Source: CAZJHX01 sp964545715
GTDB lineage: Bacteria; Myxococcota_A; UBA9042; GCA-2863065
Length of the DNA stretch: 40,956 nucleotides
Direction: 5' to 3'
Assembly (NCBI GenBank): GCA_964545715.1
Contig: CAZJHX010000095.1
Location: 1-40,956 of the forward strand
The notes under the pieces are model-generated. The model saw nothing but the letters and a program-made list of their open reading frames with translations, made no database searches and was not told the DNA's origin. Below are positions 1-7,816 of the stretch, piece after piece; positions within the stretch are counted from its first letter, which is position 1; each line of letters opens with the position of its first letter. Made by a program: the position numbers and the translations under genes.

Positions 1-9
1 CGGAGTCTA

Positions 10-86
10 TTCCGCGCGATCAAATGCGGAACGAACTTCCGGCATCAAGAACTAGCCTCGCGACCGCTGAACATAAATACAGGAGA
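10..86 (+). promoter_or_regulatory. Leader of the VOC gene with a small dyad and RBS
   Basis: TTCCGC (10-15) and GCGGAA (26-31) form a 6-bp inverted repeat with a 10-base spacer, and a further TTCCG follows at 37-41. This could be an operator or the tail of an upstream terminator. AGGAGA at 81-86 is a good ribosome binding site 7 bases before the ATG at 94 and fixes that start. No clear -35/-10 pair is visible. Confidence 0.35.
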
Positions 87-93
87 AACTCAC

Positions 94-846
94 ATGGCTT
101 ACAACACCAACCAGTTTTGCTGGCACGGCATCGTCTCGACTGATCCCGCCAAGGCCGCGGCGTTCTATCCCGAGGTGCTCGGATGGAAGTCGGTCTCGAT
201 GGCGATGGGCGACGACACGGCGACCATGTTCACTGCGAGCGACGTGCCGATCGCGCATTACATGGCGCCGCCGATGCCCGGCGTACCCAGCCACTGGAAC
301 AACTATCTGCGCGTGGACGACGTGGACGCCACCGCTAAGACCGCTGTCGACAACGGCGGCAGCCTGATGGTGCCCGGCACCGACATCCCGCCGGGCCGTT
401 TTGCTGTCGTGACCAGCCCCAGCGGCGCTGCCATCAGCCTGTTCCACGAAGCCGACCCCAGCTCCGAGCATCACCCGGGCGGTATGGGCGGCATCCACTG
501 GACCGAGCTGCACAGCAAGGACATCACCGCGGACATCGAGTGGCTTAAGGGCACGTTCGGCTTCGAGATCAGCGAAATGGCGATGCCCCAGGGCGGCACG
601 TACTTCATCCTGAACCACGGCGGCGAGCAGCGTGGCGGCGCCATGGGCGCAATGATGGAGCAGGCCCCGTCGATGTGGCTCACGTGGGTCTCCGTCGATA
701 ACTGCGACAACGCCATGGCGCGCGTCACGACGCACGGTGGTCAGGTGCACAGCCCCGCGATGGAGATGGAGGGGATCGGGCGCATGGCGGTGGTCGCCGA
801 CAGCACGGGCGCCGTCTTCGGGATCATCCAGCCCGCCGCACAGTAG
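94..846 (+). CDS. VOC (glyoxalase/bleomycin-resistance fold) family protein
   Basis: The 250-residue protein holds two tandem vicinal-oxygen-chelate modules, residues about 7-118 and 132-247. Each begins with a metal-site-like start (WHGIVSTDPAKAAAFY and IHWTELHSKDITADIEWL) and ends in a VVTSPSGAAISLFH or VVADSTGAVFGIIQP strand, as in the antigen Cfp30B type of VOC protein. H11, H134 and the Glu/Gln of the closing strands are the likely metal ligands. Such proteins are small-molecule lyases, dioxygenases or resistance proteins, and the substrate here cannot be read. It is cytosolic, with no signal peptide. A strong RBS lies 7 bases upstream. The gene converges on the pacifastin lipoprotein with a 9-bp gap. 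Confidence 0.88.
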   Translation: MAYNTNQFCWHGIVSTDPAKAAAFYPEVLGWKSVSMAMGDDTATMFTASDVPIAHYMAPPMPGVPSHWNNYLRVDDVDATAKTAVDNGGSLMVPGTDIPPGRFAVVTSPSGAAISLFHEADPSSEHHPGGMGGIHWTELHSKDITADIEWLKGTFGFEISEMAMPQGGTYFILNHGGEQRGGAMGAMMEQAPSMWLTWVSVDNCDNAMARVTTHGGQVHSPAMEMEGIGRMAVVADSTGAVFGIIQPAAQ

Positions 847-855
847 CGCCTGGGC

Positions 856-1938
856 TCAGTCTGCCTCGACCACCGAGGTCCAGCAGGCGCCGTCCATACA
901 GCTGGCCGCAAAGTCTTCCAACAGATACCCCGTGTTGCCATCATCGGCCTCCGTGGGGAACTGTGCGCAGCCGCAGCCGGGGTACTGACCCTGGCAGATG
1001 GCCTCGGCCGCCTTGAAGTCCGCGCCCTCGGCCACGTTGATGCCGATGGCGATCTGCGTGCCGCAGCAGTTGATCTGGTGCAGGGCCACCATGCAGTCGG
1101 CGTCCGCCGAGCAGGTGTCGTCAAACTCCGGGAAGATGCTGCCGCTGGGATCCATGCACGACACCTCGGGCTCCGGGTCGGGGTCTGGGTCCACGCACGC
1201 CATCTCGGTGCAGCCGGCCTCGCTGATTTTGCCACTGGCCGGGCAGGTGCACGTGTTGCAGCCGTCGGGCGCGTCGAAGATGTCGCCGGGCGTGCACGCG
1301 TCGGTCGGATCGGGGTCCGGATCCGGGTCGACGCACGCCATCTCGGTACACGGGGCCTCGCTGATCTTGCCGCTGTCGGGGCAAGTGCAGGTGTTGCAGC
1401 CGTCGGGCGCGTCGAATGTATCGCCGGGCGCACAGGCGTCGCTCGGGTCCGGGGCCGGCTCCGGATCGGGGTCGCCGGTCGGCTCGGGGTCCGGGTCGGG
1501 ATCTCCAGTCGGCTCGGGGTCCGGGTCGGGATCTCCAGTCGGCTCGGGGTCGGGGCCTGTGGGCTCAGGGTCCGGCACGCCGGTCGGCTCCGGATCAGGG
1601 ACCGGATCACCCGTCGGTCCGGGATCGTCCGGCGGGTCTTTGGCCTCGCAGTGAAGGGTCTGAGTATCGGCCTTGTCCGAGCACGCGTTGTCGCCGCACA
1701 CGGTCTCGCCCAGGCACGCGCAGCTGACCACGCCGTCGCAGGCGTCGGGCAGCGCGACGCAGTCCTTGGATCCGTCTTCGGCCAAACACGATGCCTGCGC
1801 GCCGGGACACGCCGCCGCATCGGGGGCGCACGTCAGGTAGCCGGTCTCGATGACGGACTTGGGTGTGGTCCCCGTCCTGTCTTTGTCGGCGCAGCCTCCG
1901 AGGAGCGCAGCGCTCAAAATCATCACAAGAATCCTCAT
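856..1938 (-). CDS. Cys-rich lipoprotein with two pacifastin-type domains
   Basis: The 360-residue lipoprotein starts MRILVMIL and has the lipobox LLGGC (C16). After a Cys-rich stretch comes a low-complexity spacer of EPTGDPDPDP repeats (about 100-160). Two 46-residue repeats follow (about 165-205 and 211-251), each with the spacing C-x11-C-N-T-C-T-C-x3-G-x6-C-T-x3-C. That is the cysteine signature of arthropod pacifastin serine-protease inhibitor domains. A C-terminal Cys-rich domain (HQINCCGTQIAIGI, then GCGC and CMDGACW) ends the protein. The start is set by the lipobox and by position: the upstream gene's TGA ends 1 base before this ATG, so the two are probably translationally coupled. 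Protease inhibition at the cell surface is an inference from the cysteine pattern, and the P1 residues are not conserved enough to name a target. Confidence 0.85.
   Translation of the reverse strand: MRILVMILSAALLGGCADKDRTGTTPKSVIETGYLTCAPDAAACPGAQASCLAEDGSKDCVALPDACDGVVSCACLGETVCGDNACSDKADTQTLHCEAKDPPDDPGPTGDPVPDPEPTGVPDPEPTGPDPEPTGDPDPDPEPTGDPDPDPEPTGDPDPEPAPDPSDACAPGDTFDAPDGCNTCTCPDSGKISEAPCTEMACVDPDPDPDPTDACTPGDIFDAPDGCNTCTCPASGKISEAGCTEMACVDPDPDPEPEVSCMDPSGSIFPEFDDTCSADADCMVALHQINCCGTQIAIGINVAEGADFKAAEAICQGQYPGCGCAQFPTEADDGNTGYLLEDFAASCMDGACWTSVVEAD
1189..1453 (-). repeat. Direct duplication encoding the two pacifastin-type domains
   Basis: Bases 1189-1326 and 1327-1453 are two head-to-tail copies with a 138-bp period (46 codons), nearly identical by eye across the Cys-rich core. 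The differences are largely at third codon positions, so the duplication is fairly recent but under coding constraint. Confidence 0.85.
1478..1555 (-). repeat. In-frame 30-bp tandem repeat, Asp/Pro/Glu spacer
   Basis: Two exact 30-bp units (1478-1507 and 1508-1537) and a partial third encode EPTGDPDPDP. The 10-codon period keeps the frame. It is a spacer inside the lipoprotein and may vary in copy number between strains. Confidence 0.85.
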
Positions 1939-1939
1939 G

Positions 1940-2722
1940 TCATACCTCGTCAACGTCACTTGTCGCCGCCAGCGCAAGTGTCAAACCGTATCGATCGTAG
2001 CTGCCGTGCTTCAGCGCTTTCTCTTCGACGTCGATCGCGTGCATGCGCAGCGCGCGGATCAGGTCGTCCGCCATCGCGTCGACATCGTCTGCGGAGCCCA
2101 CAAACGCCAGTGTACGCGCCACCGACGGCCCGCCGCCGCCGTTTGCAAAGAAGCGTCGCGTTATCGCGGAGACCAGCACCTGCAGTTGGTGCTTCAGCCC
2201 GTCCACGCGCGAGATCAGGTCGTCACGCACAAGCGACTGGTAGCGCTCGCTCAGCACGTATCGCGCTGCCCCGTCCGTTTCGACTCGCCGCGCCTGGCCC
2301 GCCGCCACCAGATTGGACAGCGCACGCTGCACGTCCGTGATGGGCGCCTCGACCAGCTCCGCCAGCTCCTGTGCCGTGCGCTCGCCTTGACCCAGCAGCT
2401 CCTCCAGCTGTCGCGACAGCTCCACCTCGTACTCCGGCGCCAGAAATTCAGAGCGATACTGCCGCTCCAGCCCGACAACCGTACGCAGCGACATGCCGAA
2501 GACATCGGCCACCTGGGCCTGCGTGGCCTTTTCGCCGCGCCTCAGCTCCTCGTAGTAGGCCAGGCGCGTCAGCTGCTCCAGCACGTCCAGGGGCACTCGA
2601 AAGCGCCGGCACATGGAGACGACCGGCCACAGCAGCGTGAAGATCAGGCGGCGCTGCAGCTCGGGTATGGTCGCAAGAGAGCTCACACCTGAACCGTACA
2701 GGTAGGCAGATGCCTGTGACAA
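1940..2722 (-). CDS. HTH transcriptional regulator, DUF6502-like
   Basis: This 260-residue cytosolic protein has a predicted helix-turn-helix at about 65-90 (KATQAQVADVFGMSLRTVVGLER). A second winged-helix-like region lies at about 105-155 (TAQELAELVEAPITDVQRALSNLVAAGQARR), followed by a segment ending in a small alpha/beta region. The overall shape resembles the poorly studied DUF6502 regulators, but I assign that weakly. The start codon is TTG at 2720-2722, chosen because translation begins directly after an A-tract-rich operator-like region. The gene follows the response regulator by 56 bp and precedes the pacifastin lipoprotein by 1 bp, so it probably belongs to the same operon and may control it. 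Confidence 0.65.
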   Translation of the reverse strand: MSQASAYLYGSGVSSLATIPELQRRLIFTLLWPVVSMCRRFRVPLDVLEQLTRLAYYEELRRGEKATQAQVADVFGMSLRTVVGLERQYRSEFLAPEYEVELSRQLEELLGQGERTAQELAELVEAPITDVQRALSNLVAAGQARRVETDGAARYVLSERYQSLVRDDLISRVDGLKHQLQVLVSAITRRFFANGGGGPSVARTLAFVGSADDVDAMADDLIRALRMHAIDVEEKALKHGSYDRYGLTLALAATSDVDEV

Positions 2723-2773
2723 GCAAAATTTTGCACATTTTACGCAACAGGTCGCGCAGTCGTGCGTTTTGCG
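2723..2773 (-). promoter_or_regulatory. A-tract motif cluster before the HTH gene
   Basis: The perfect palindrome GCAAAATTTTGC (2723-2734) abuts the TTG start. ACATTTTACGC (2735-2745) and CGTGCGTTTTGC (2761-2772) add two more copies of a GYRNAAAAYG-like motif. Short A/T tracts flanked by GC are rare in this GC-rich DNA. The position suggests an operator, possibly autoregulatory. Confidence 0.4.
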
Positions 2774-2778
2774 GGCCG

Positions 2779-4098
2779 TCAGCGGCGGGTCAGGCCGTAC
2801 GCCTTCAGCTTGTACTGCAGCGTCCGCAGCGCGATGCCCAGCGCCTTGGCGGCCTCTTTCCGGTTGCCGCCCGCGGCGTCCAGTGCGGCCGCGATGGCCT
2901 TTCGCTCCAGGTCCTTCAAGCTGGCCTTGCCGGTGTTACCGGGGCGTCGTCGACGTCGCGCGGGCGTCTGTGCGATCTCCTCAAAATGCGTCGTCAGGAT
3001 CGGGCCGTCACCCGCCAGAATGCTGGCGCGCTCGATGGCGTTTCGCAGCTCGCGCACGTTGCCCGGCCATGCGTGGGCCTGCAGCGCCGCGATGACCGCC
3101 CCGCTCAGTGGGTGGCCGTGTCCCGCCTCCCGGGCGGACGCCTCCGCAAGCGGCGCGATGTCGGCCGGACGCTCGCGCAGGGGCGGGACCGGCACCGGGA
3201 AGACGCTCAGCCGATAGTAGAGGTCGCGACGAAAGCGCCCGGCGTCCATGTCCGCACGCAGGTTTCGATGCGTCGCGGCGATCACCCGCACGTCCACGGT
3301 CACGTCCTCCACGGCGCCGACCGGACGCAGCGTCCGCTCCTGCAGCACCCGAAGCAGCCGCGCCTGGTCCGCGCCCGAGAGCTCGCCGACCTCGTCCAGA
3401 AAGAGGGTCCCGCCGTCGGCCTGCACGAACGCCCCGGGGTGGTCCGCCTCCGCCCCCGTAAAAGCGCCGCGCTTGTGTCCGAACAGCTGACTCTCCGCCA
3501 GGCCGGTCGGGATCGCCGCGCAGTTGAGCGCCACGAACGCGCCGCTGCGCCGCTGGCTGCGGTCGTGTACCAACCGGGCCACGACCTCCTTGCCGACGCC
3601 GCTCTCTCCCAGGATCAGCACGGTCGTGTCACGTCCGGCGACCAGCTCCACCAGCCGCAGCAGCTGTTTGGATGCGGGATCGACGAAGATGCCCGTCATT
3701 GGCGCCGTGGGCTCCTCGCTGCCGGGGGTGTCCGCAAGCGCCCGAGCGACCAGCGTGCGCAGGGCGGCGGGGCTCTCCAGAGGCTTGGTCATATAGTCGA
3801 AAGCGCCGCCGCGCATGGCATCCACTGCGCCCTCGATGGTGCCAAAGGCGGTGAGCAGGATCACCGGCGGCGCCGGCTGACGACGGGCGGCGGCACGCAG
3901 AACGGCCATGCCGTCGGCGTGGGGCATGCGTATGTCGCTCAACACCAGATCGACGCCACCGCGAGACAGCGCGGCCATCGCCGCCTTGCCGTCGGCGACC
4001 GGCACCACGCGGTAGCCGGCGTCGGTCAGGATCGTCTCCAGCAGGGCCAGCAGTGACGGATCGTCGTCTGCCAGCAGTATGGTCTTGCTCGGCACCAC
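2779..4098 (-). CDS. NtrC-family sigma-54-dependent response regulator
   Basis: This 439-residue protein has the full three-domain layout. The receiver domain (1-115) has acidic D11-D13, phospho-acceptor D55, T83 and K105. The AAA+ domain (about 135-365) has Walker A GESGVGKE (164-171), the sigma-54 contact loop GAFTGA (211-216) and Walker B LFLDE (232-236). A Fis-type HTH occupies about 390-435. It should activate sigma-54 promoters by ATP hydrolysis when phosphorylated, and its partner is the histidine kinase just upstream at 4278-5624. The two are separated by a 171-bp palindromic element. The start at 4098 gives a receiver of normal length. Confidence 0.95.
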   Translation of the reverse strand: MVPSKTILLADDDPSLLALLETILTDAGYRVVPVADGKAAMAALSRGGVDLVLSDIRMPHADGMAVLRAAARRQPAPPVILLTAFGTIEGAVDAMRGGAFDYMTKPLESPAALRTLVARALADTPGSEEPTAPMTGIFVDPASKQLLRLVELVAGRDTTVLILGESGVGKEVVARLVHDRSQRRSGAFVALNCAAIPTGLAESQLFGHKRGAFTGAEADHPGAFVQADGGTLFLDEVGELSGADQARLLRVLQERTLRPVGAVEDVTVDVRVIAATHRNLRADMDAGRFRRDLYYRLSVFPVPVPPLRERPADIAPLAEASAREAGHGHPLSGAVIAALQAHAWPGNVRELRNAIERASILAGDGPILTTHFEEIAQTPARRRRRPGNTGKASLKDLERKAIAAALDAAGGNRKEAAKALGIALRTLQYKLKAYGLTRR

Positions 4099-4106
4099 GC
4101 GAGTCT

Positions 4107-4277
4107 ACCCCAACGGTGTGTAGTTGGCATCGTGCCAGGGGGCCAGAACGTGGTGCTGCGGCGCCGCCGAAGGGTATCGGGCGACGCACTCAGGGTGGTG
4201 CCCTTAGAAGGAGCCCGACGGCGCCGCAGTGCCGCGTTCTGGGCCCATGGCGCATGCCAACTATGCAACGTTGGGGT
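4107..4277. repeat. 171-bp imperfect palindromic element
   Basis: The left arm (4107 to about 4169) and right arm (about 4216-4277) are inverted copies of about 60 bp, with ten internal differences and one gap. The ends are ACCCCAACG and CGTTGGGGT. The arms share TAGTTGGCAT, CCAGAAC and CTGCGGCGCCG. The sequence TCTACCC occurs at both outer borders (4104-4110 and 4277-4283), like a target duplication overlapping the end. Six of the ten differences would be G-U pairs in a plus-strand RNA but only one in a minus-strand RNA. The kinase stop codon TAG begins at the right border. It could be a MITE or REP-like element, or an RNA hairpin. Confidence 0.8.
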
Positions 4278-5624
4278 CTACCCAAGCAGCTGGACTCGGA
4301 ACAGCGCGCCGCCCCCGGGGTTGTCGTGGATGGACAGCTCCGCACCGTGCTCGTCCGCGATGCGCCGGCAGACCGCCAGGCCCAGCCCGGTGCCGCCGGC
4401 CTTGTCGGTGTGGAACGGCTCAAAGATCGCGTCCCGCTCGGACTCGGGCACGCCGGCTCCGCGGTCTGCCACCTCGAGAAGCGCCCCGCCGCGCTGCGGT
4501 TCGGCCCGGATGACGACGGTCTCGCCCGCGGGGCTGGCCTGAATAGCGTTCAGCACCAGGTTGTCGATGACCTGGGTGATGCGGCCCGGGTCGACGCGCG
4601 CGGGGATGGGCGGTACGGCGTCGCACAGCAGGCGAACGTCGCGCGCTTCGGCGATCAGAGCCATGCGCTCGGCGCTGTCGGTGGCGAGGTCGGCCAGCTC
4701 GGCGTCTTGGAAAGCCGGCGCCGTGGGGCGCGCGTAGCCCAGTAGATCGTCGACCAGGCGGCCGAGCCGATCGGTCTCGCGCACGATGCGGTCGGCTGGG
4801 TCCTTCAGCCGGACTTCGTCGGTCGGCAGACGCTCCAGCAGCACCTGAGCGAAGCCGCGCACGGCTGCTACCGGCGTGCGGACCTCGTGCGCCAGGATGG
4901 CCGCCAGCTGCCCGAGGGAGGCCAGGCGCTGCTTTCGCTCCACCTCGTCTCGCAGGCGGGCTGCACGTCGGTTGGCGCCGATGGCGACGCCGGCAACGAT
5001 CAGCAGCAGCAGGGCCGCCGCGATCGACAAGGCGAGCTGAGTGCGGGCCTCGGTGACGCCGATCAGGCTGTCCTCAATGGGGACGCTGGCCGCGATGACC
5101 AGCCCCGGGAACGGGCCGTCGATGCCGCCGTGATGCGGCGGTGGTCGGTGATGGGGCGGCGGTGGTCGTCGGCCCCCCAGCATCGGAGTGGAGGCCCAGG
5201 CCGTGAGCAGACCGTCGGCCTCCCCGAAGACGACCTCGCCGGCCGGGCGTGGCATGCCGTCCGGTAGTTGCTGCCGAGTGCCGCGCTCGTCGGGGGATGT
5301 CGACGCGATGACCGTCCCGTCCAGCAGCATGAAACGTACCGAGCCGTCGCGGGTGTCGAGCTCGGCCAGAAAGTCGATCAGAGGCTGGGCCCGCTCGCCG
5401 CCCACTGCGCGCGCGCCCGATGTGACCGCCCACAGGCGCTCGGCAACGCGGGCGCGCAGACCTTCGTGAGCGTTTTGTGTGGCGGTGCGCGCGGAGATGA
5501 CGCCGGTGATGACCAGCGCGACTGCCAGCAACACGACGGTGGCGGCCAGGACGAGCAGCGCGCGCGAGCCCGGGGTGTTGGAGCGGGGCACGGGGTCGGA
5601 GTTAGTTGGTGGCGGCGGCGACAT
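4278..5624 (-). CDS. Membrane sensor histidine kinase with His/Pro-rich periplasmic loop
   Basis: The 448-residue kinase has TM1 at about 22-45, a periplasmic domain 46-196 and TM2 at about 197-217. The dimerisation/phospho-acceptor box is AHEVRTP with H246. The HATPase domain has the N box VIDNLVLNAIQAS, a G1 box DRGAGVP and the G2 box GGTGLGLAVCRR. The periplasmic segment has PPPPHHRPPPHHGG (about 154-167), a run suited to binding a transition metal, though that is inference. I chose the ATG at 5624 over an in-frame TTG at 5648. It overlaps the end of the preceding gene by 23 bp, which suggests coupling. The response-regulator partner is 2779-4098. Confidence 0.9.
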   Translation of the reverse strand: MSPPPPTNSDPVPRSNTPGSRALLVLAATVVLLAVALVITGVISARTATQNAHEGLRARVAERLWAVTSGARAVGGERAQPLIDFLAELDTRDGSVRFMLLDGTVIASTSPDERGTRQQLPDGMPRPAGEVVFGEADGLLTAWASTPMLGGRRPPPPHHRPPPHHGGIDGPFPGLVIAASVPIEDSLIGVTEARTQLALSIAAALLLLIVAGVAIGANRRAARLRDEVERKQRLASLGQLAAILAHEVRTPVAAVRGFAQVLLERLPTDEVRLKDPADRIVRETDRLGRLVDDLLGYARPTAPAFQDAELADLATDSAERMALIAEARDVRLLCDAVPPIPARVDPGRITQVIDNLVLNAIQASPAGETVVIRAEPQRGGALLEVADRGAGVPESERDAIFEPFHTDKAGGTGLGLAVCRRIADEHGAELSIHDNPGGGALFRVQLLG

Positions 5625-6435
5625 CAGCGTCGCCAGGATAGACAACAACGGACGCCGAGGCGACGAGGTTTGCCAGGATCCGCTGCTCGATGCGGGCGTC
5701 CGCGTCCGTCGCGAACTCCACGCCGTCGAACAGGCGTCCCAGCTCCCGCCGGACCGTGATCACGGCGCCCGTGCTGGCCGTGTCGATGACGGTGGGCAGC
5801 CCGAGAATCACGCCGTTGCCCAGCGAGGTCTCGATGATGAACGGGCTGTCCACGTCGTCGCCGGGGGCACGGTAGGTGCCGGTGAGCCAAAGCGTGCGGC
5901 CGTCCAGGCTGCCGTCGTCGTTGCCCTGGACGGTGTCGTCGGCGCGGAACGCCAGCCAGTGGGCCTCGCAGTAGCGGGTGCTGTTGGTGACGGTCACTGC
6001 AGCGAGCTCGGCGGTCATCGTGCCGTCCAGCGTCTCGACGACGCCTGCGGTGCTGATGGACGCGTCCGTCTCGCCGGAGTGACCAGCCCAGGCGACGCCC
6101 GACCCGGCGACGGCGTTCCAAAGCGCCGCCAGGTCGTCGTCGTCATGGGTGTGGGCGTCGTCCTGGTCCTCACACTCGATGAGCTGAACCGAATAGGTGG
6201 AGATCCAGCCGCTCTCGACGTGCACCGTGTACCCCAGGTCGGTGTCGACGACCCACCCGAGGCCGTCGGGGGACGGCTGAGCGGCGCCCAGCTCCCACTG
6301 CAGCCGATAGATGAGCTCGCCCGTGCTCAGGGTCTGGGCGGTCGTGGCCGGCGACGGGATGTCGCAGCGCAGCAGCGACAGGGTCGGGACAAGAAACAGG
6401 GCGCAGAGAATGGCTTGGCTGGTCTTGGAACGCAT
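5602..6435 (-). CDS. Asp/His-rich secreted or lipid-anchored protein of unknown function
   Basis: The product of about 277 residues starts MRSKTSQAIL with a hydrophobic signal sequence ending LSLLRC, a weak lipobox (C24, with Arg at -1). The start is fixed by GGAGAG six bases upstream. The body is beta-rich and acidic, with AHTHDDDD at 94-101, two further cysteines (C88 and that in RYCEAHWLAF) and scattered histidines. The His/Asp cluster could bind a metal; I recognise no named family. The gene runs into the sensor kinase with a 23-bp overlap. A tandem dyad operator lies 26-66 bp upstream of the start and matches the one before the amidohydrolase at 12455. Confidence 0.7.
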   Translation of the reverse strand: MRSKTSQAILCALFLVPTLSLLRCDIPSPATTAQTLSTGELIYRLQWELGAAQPSPDGLGWVVDTDLGYTVHVESGWISTYSVQLIECEDQDDAHTHDDDDLAALWNAVAGSGVAWAGHSGETDASISTAGVVETLDGTMTAELAAVTVTNSTRYCEAHWLAFRADDTVQGNDDGSLDGRTLWLTGTYRAPGDDVDSPFIIETSLGNGVILGLPTVIDTASTGAVITVRRELGRLFDGVEFATDADARIEQRILANLVASASVVVYPGDADVAAATN

Positions 6436-6460
6436 GGGTCTCTCCGGTGTCGGGCGTTGC

Positions 6461-6502
6461 ATAGCGAGCACTCGCTATCTTTCTAGATTGCGAGTGCTCG
6501 CT
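6461..6502. promoter_or_regulatory. Tandem dyad operator, copy A (TetR-type)
   Basis: The perfect 18-bp dyad ATAGCGAGCACTCGCTAT (6461-6478) and the dyad GCGAGTGCTCGC (6490-6501) have centres 26 bp apart. They sit 26-66 bp before the ATG of the minus-strand gene ending at 6435, where a promoter is expected. Size, symmetry and the two-base centre are like TetR-family operators. About 50 bp here align with copy B at 12393-12437 with few mismatches. Confidence 0.75.
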
Positions 6503-6541
6503 TTCTTTTGGGTTGTCGCGGTGTCAGGGGCCGGACGTCTG

Positions 6542-7576
6542 CTAGTTGCCGGGTGGGGGGCCTGGGGGGCCGCCGCCACCGCCGGGACCGCCACCGCCGG
6601 GACCGCCACCGCCGGGGCCGCCGCCCTCACCGCCACCGTCGCCGGTGCCGGTCTGCGAGGCGTTCACGTCACCGGCGTAGCAGCCGATGATGTACGGAAA
6701 GGTGGAGGTGGCGTGATAGCGGTAGGTGCCGTCCGGGCCGACGCGACCGTTGCACTCGTCCAGGTACTCGTCGCCGCTCTTCTCGGTGTAAACGTGGTTG
6801 TCCCAGGCGGCCTCGGAGGTGCCCGTCTCGTCCCAGCTGGACTGGAACTCGACGACCTGAGTGCACTCGGCATCCAGGCAGCCGACCGGTCCGTAGATCG
6901 GAAAGCCGTCGAACGCGTAGCCGATGATCGGGGAGACCTCGCCGGGCTCGATGTCCCAGAAGCAGTCCTGGCTGAGCGCGTGAAAGTGGTAGTCGCCCGT
7001 CGGGCCGGTGTGCCCCAGGCACCAATCGAGAATGGCGTCCGCGACCGGGTCTCCCCAGCCCAGGTTGGCGGCCTCGTTGGGCCCGTAAAACGGCAGCCCG
7101 TTGACCGCGATGCCGACCGAGCCCAGCAGCGGGATGCCGCTGGGCACGTCCGCCAGCGTCGGCGACAGCGGGATCTCCCAGCTGTAGCTCTGAGTCGACA
7201 GGTCGGTCGGCGTCATCTGGTTGAACTCGTAGTGCGGGATGCCGTTGCTGTTGACGATCATCGTGTCGTCGGTACAGCTGACGTCCAGCGACGGGGCCGC
7301 ATAGGATCCGCCGGCGCCGGCCGTCTGCGAGACGTCGATAAAGGTGTCGCTGGGGCAGGTCCCGTCGCTGGTCTGCGGTGTCGTCGGCCCGGACGGCTCA
7401 CCGCCATTGTCACCATCGTTGTCAGCCGTCGGCGGCTGCGGCAGATTCTGGGGCGCGCCGGAGGACGGCGGTGTTTTCTGGCCCGGCCCCTGCTGGCTAG
7501 TCAGCTCAAGTGGGATACATGCGGCTAAGAAGAGGGCGGCTACTGCGCCGGTCGTCATCATCATCGAACGAGTCAT
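6542..7576 (-). CDS. YHYH-domain lipoprotein
   Basis: The 344-residue protein starts MTRSMMMTTG with a signal peptide and lipobox LFLAAC (C20). A GGAGGT ribosome binding site lies about 8 bases upstream and fixes the start. After a Pro/Gly/Ser-rich linker comes a domain of the YHYH type, with DYHFHAL, GYAFDGFPIYGP and GTYRYHATSTFPYIIGCY. It carries conserved cysteines and many Tyr/His residues. The function of this family is not established. The C-terminus is a Gly/Pro-rich tail. It is the first gene of the minus-strand cluster, about 105 bp before the Asp/His-rich gene, and is probably exported to the outer membrane or surface. Confidence 0.88.
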   Translation of the reverse strand: MTRSMMMTTGAVAALFLAACIPLELTSQQGPGQKTPPSSGAPQNLPQPPTADNDGDNGGEPSGPTTPQTSDGTCPSDTFIDVSQTAGAGGSYAAPSLDVSCTDDTMIVNSNGIPHYEFNQMTPTDLSTQSYSWEIPLSPTLADVPSGIPLLGSVGIAVNGLPFYGPNEAANLGWGDPVADAILDWCLGHTGPTGDYHFHALSQDCFWDIEPGEVSPIIGYAFDGFPIYGPVGCLDAECTQVVEFQSSWDETGTSEAAWDNHVYTEKSGDEYLDECNGRVGPDGTYRYHATSTFPYIIGCYAGDVNASQTGTGDGGGEGGGPGGGGPGGGGPGGGGGPPGPPPGN

Positions 7577-7816
7577 GTGAACCTCCAGGTACGAGTCGTT
7601 GCCCCGCTGTAGGGGCAAGCCCTGTTCCAAGAGATGCCGGCGGTCAGAAACGCTACAGGGAGAGGCTGTCTTCGGGCGCTGCGCACCTGTGGAAGGTGTC
7701 AAGCAAGGCGGACTCCTACATGCGTTGAGTGCAACTTCTGCACTTTTGCACGGGTGATCACAAAACGGTCATTTCGGCGTCAGGCTGGCCGGGCGGGCCG
7801 CGCCTATCGTGCTGAT
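7577..7816. promoter_or_regulatory. Divergent promoter region, YHYH gene / calpain-like gene
   Basis: This 240-bp region separates two divergent genes. It holds the hairpin TTGCCCC-GCTGTA-GGGGCAA (7599-7618), close to the YHYH gene, and the inverted repeat AGTGCA-ACTTC-TGCACT (7728-7744). TATCGT (7805-7810) lies 6 bases before the ATG at 7817, a -10-like position for a leaderless message. The calpain-like frame stays open back to 7634, but that extension has no sensible coding character. Confidence 0.4.

Noticed and set aside
52..750. A 232-codon minus-strand frame opposite the VOC gene
   Set aside because: No motif, no ribosome site, His/Arg/Ala bias of an antisense frame; the plus-strand gene has a strong RBS and known fold.
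1478..1555. A 30-bp tandem repeat resembling a short CRISPR-like array
   Set aside because: The units abut without spacers and encode an in-frame Asp/Pro/Glu linker of a lipoprotein.
7634..7816. A 61-codon in-frame extension of the calpain-like gene
   Set aside because: Arg/Cys-rich without coding character, lies over the divergent promoter region, and the Pro/Ala-rich protein begins naturally at 7817.
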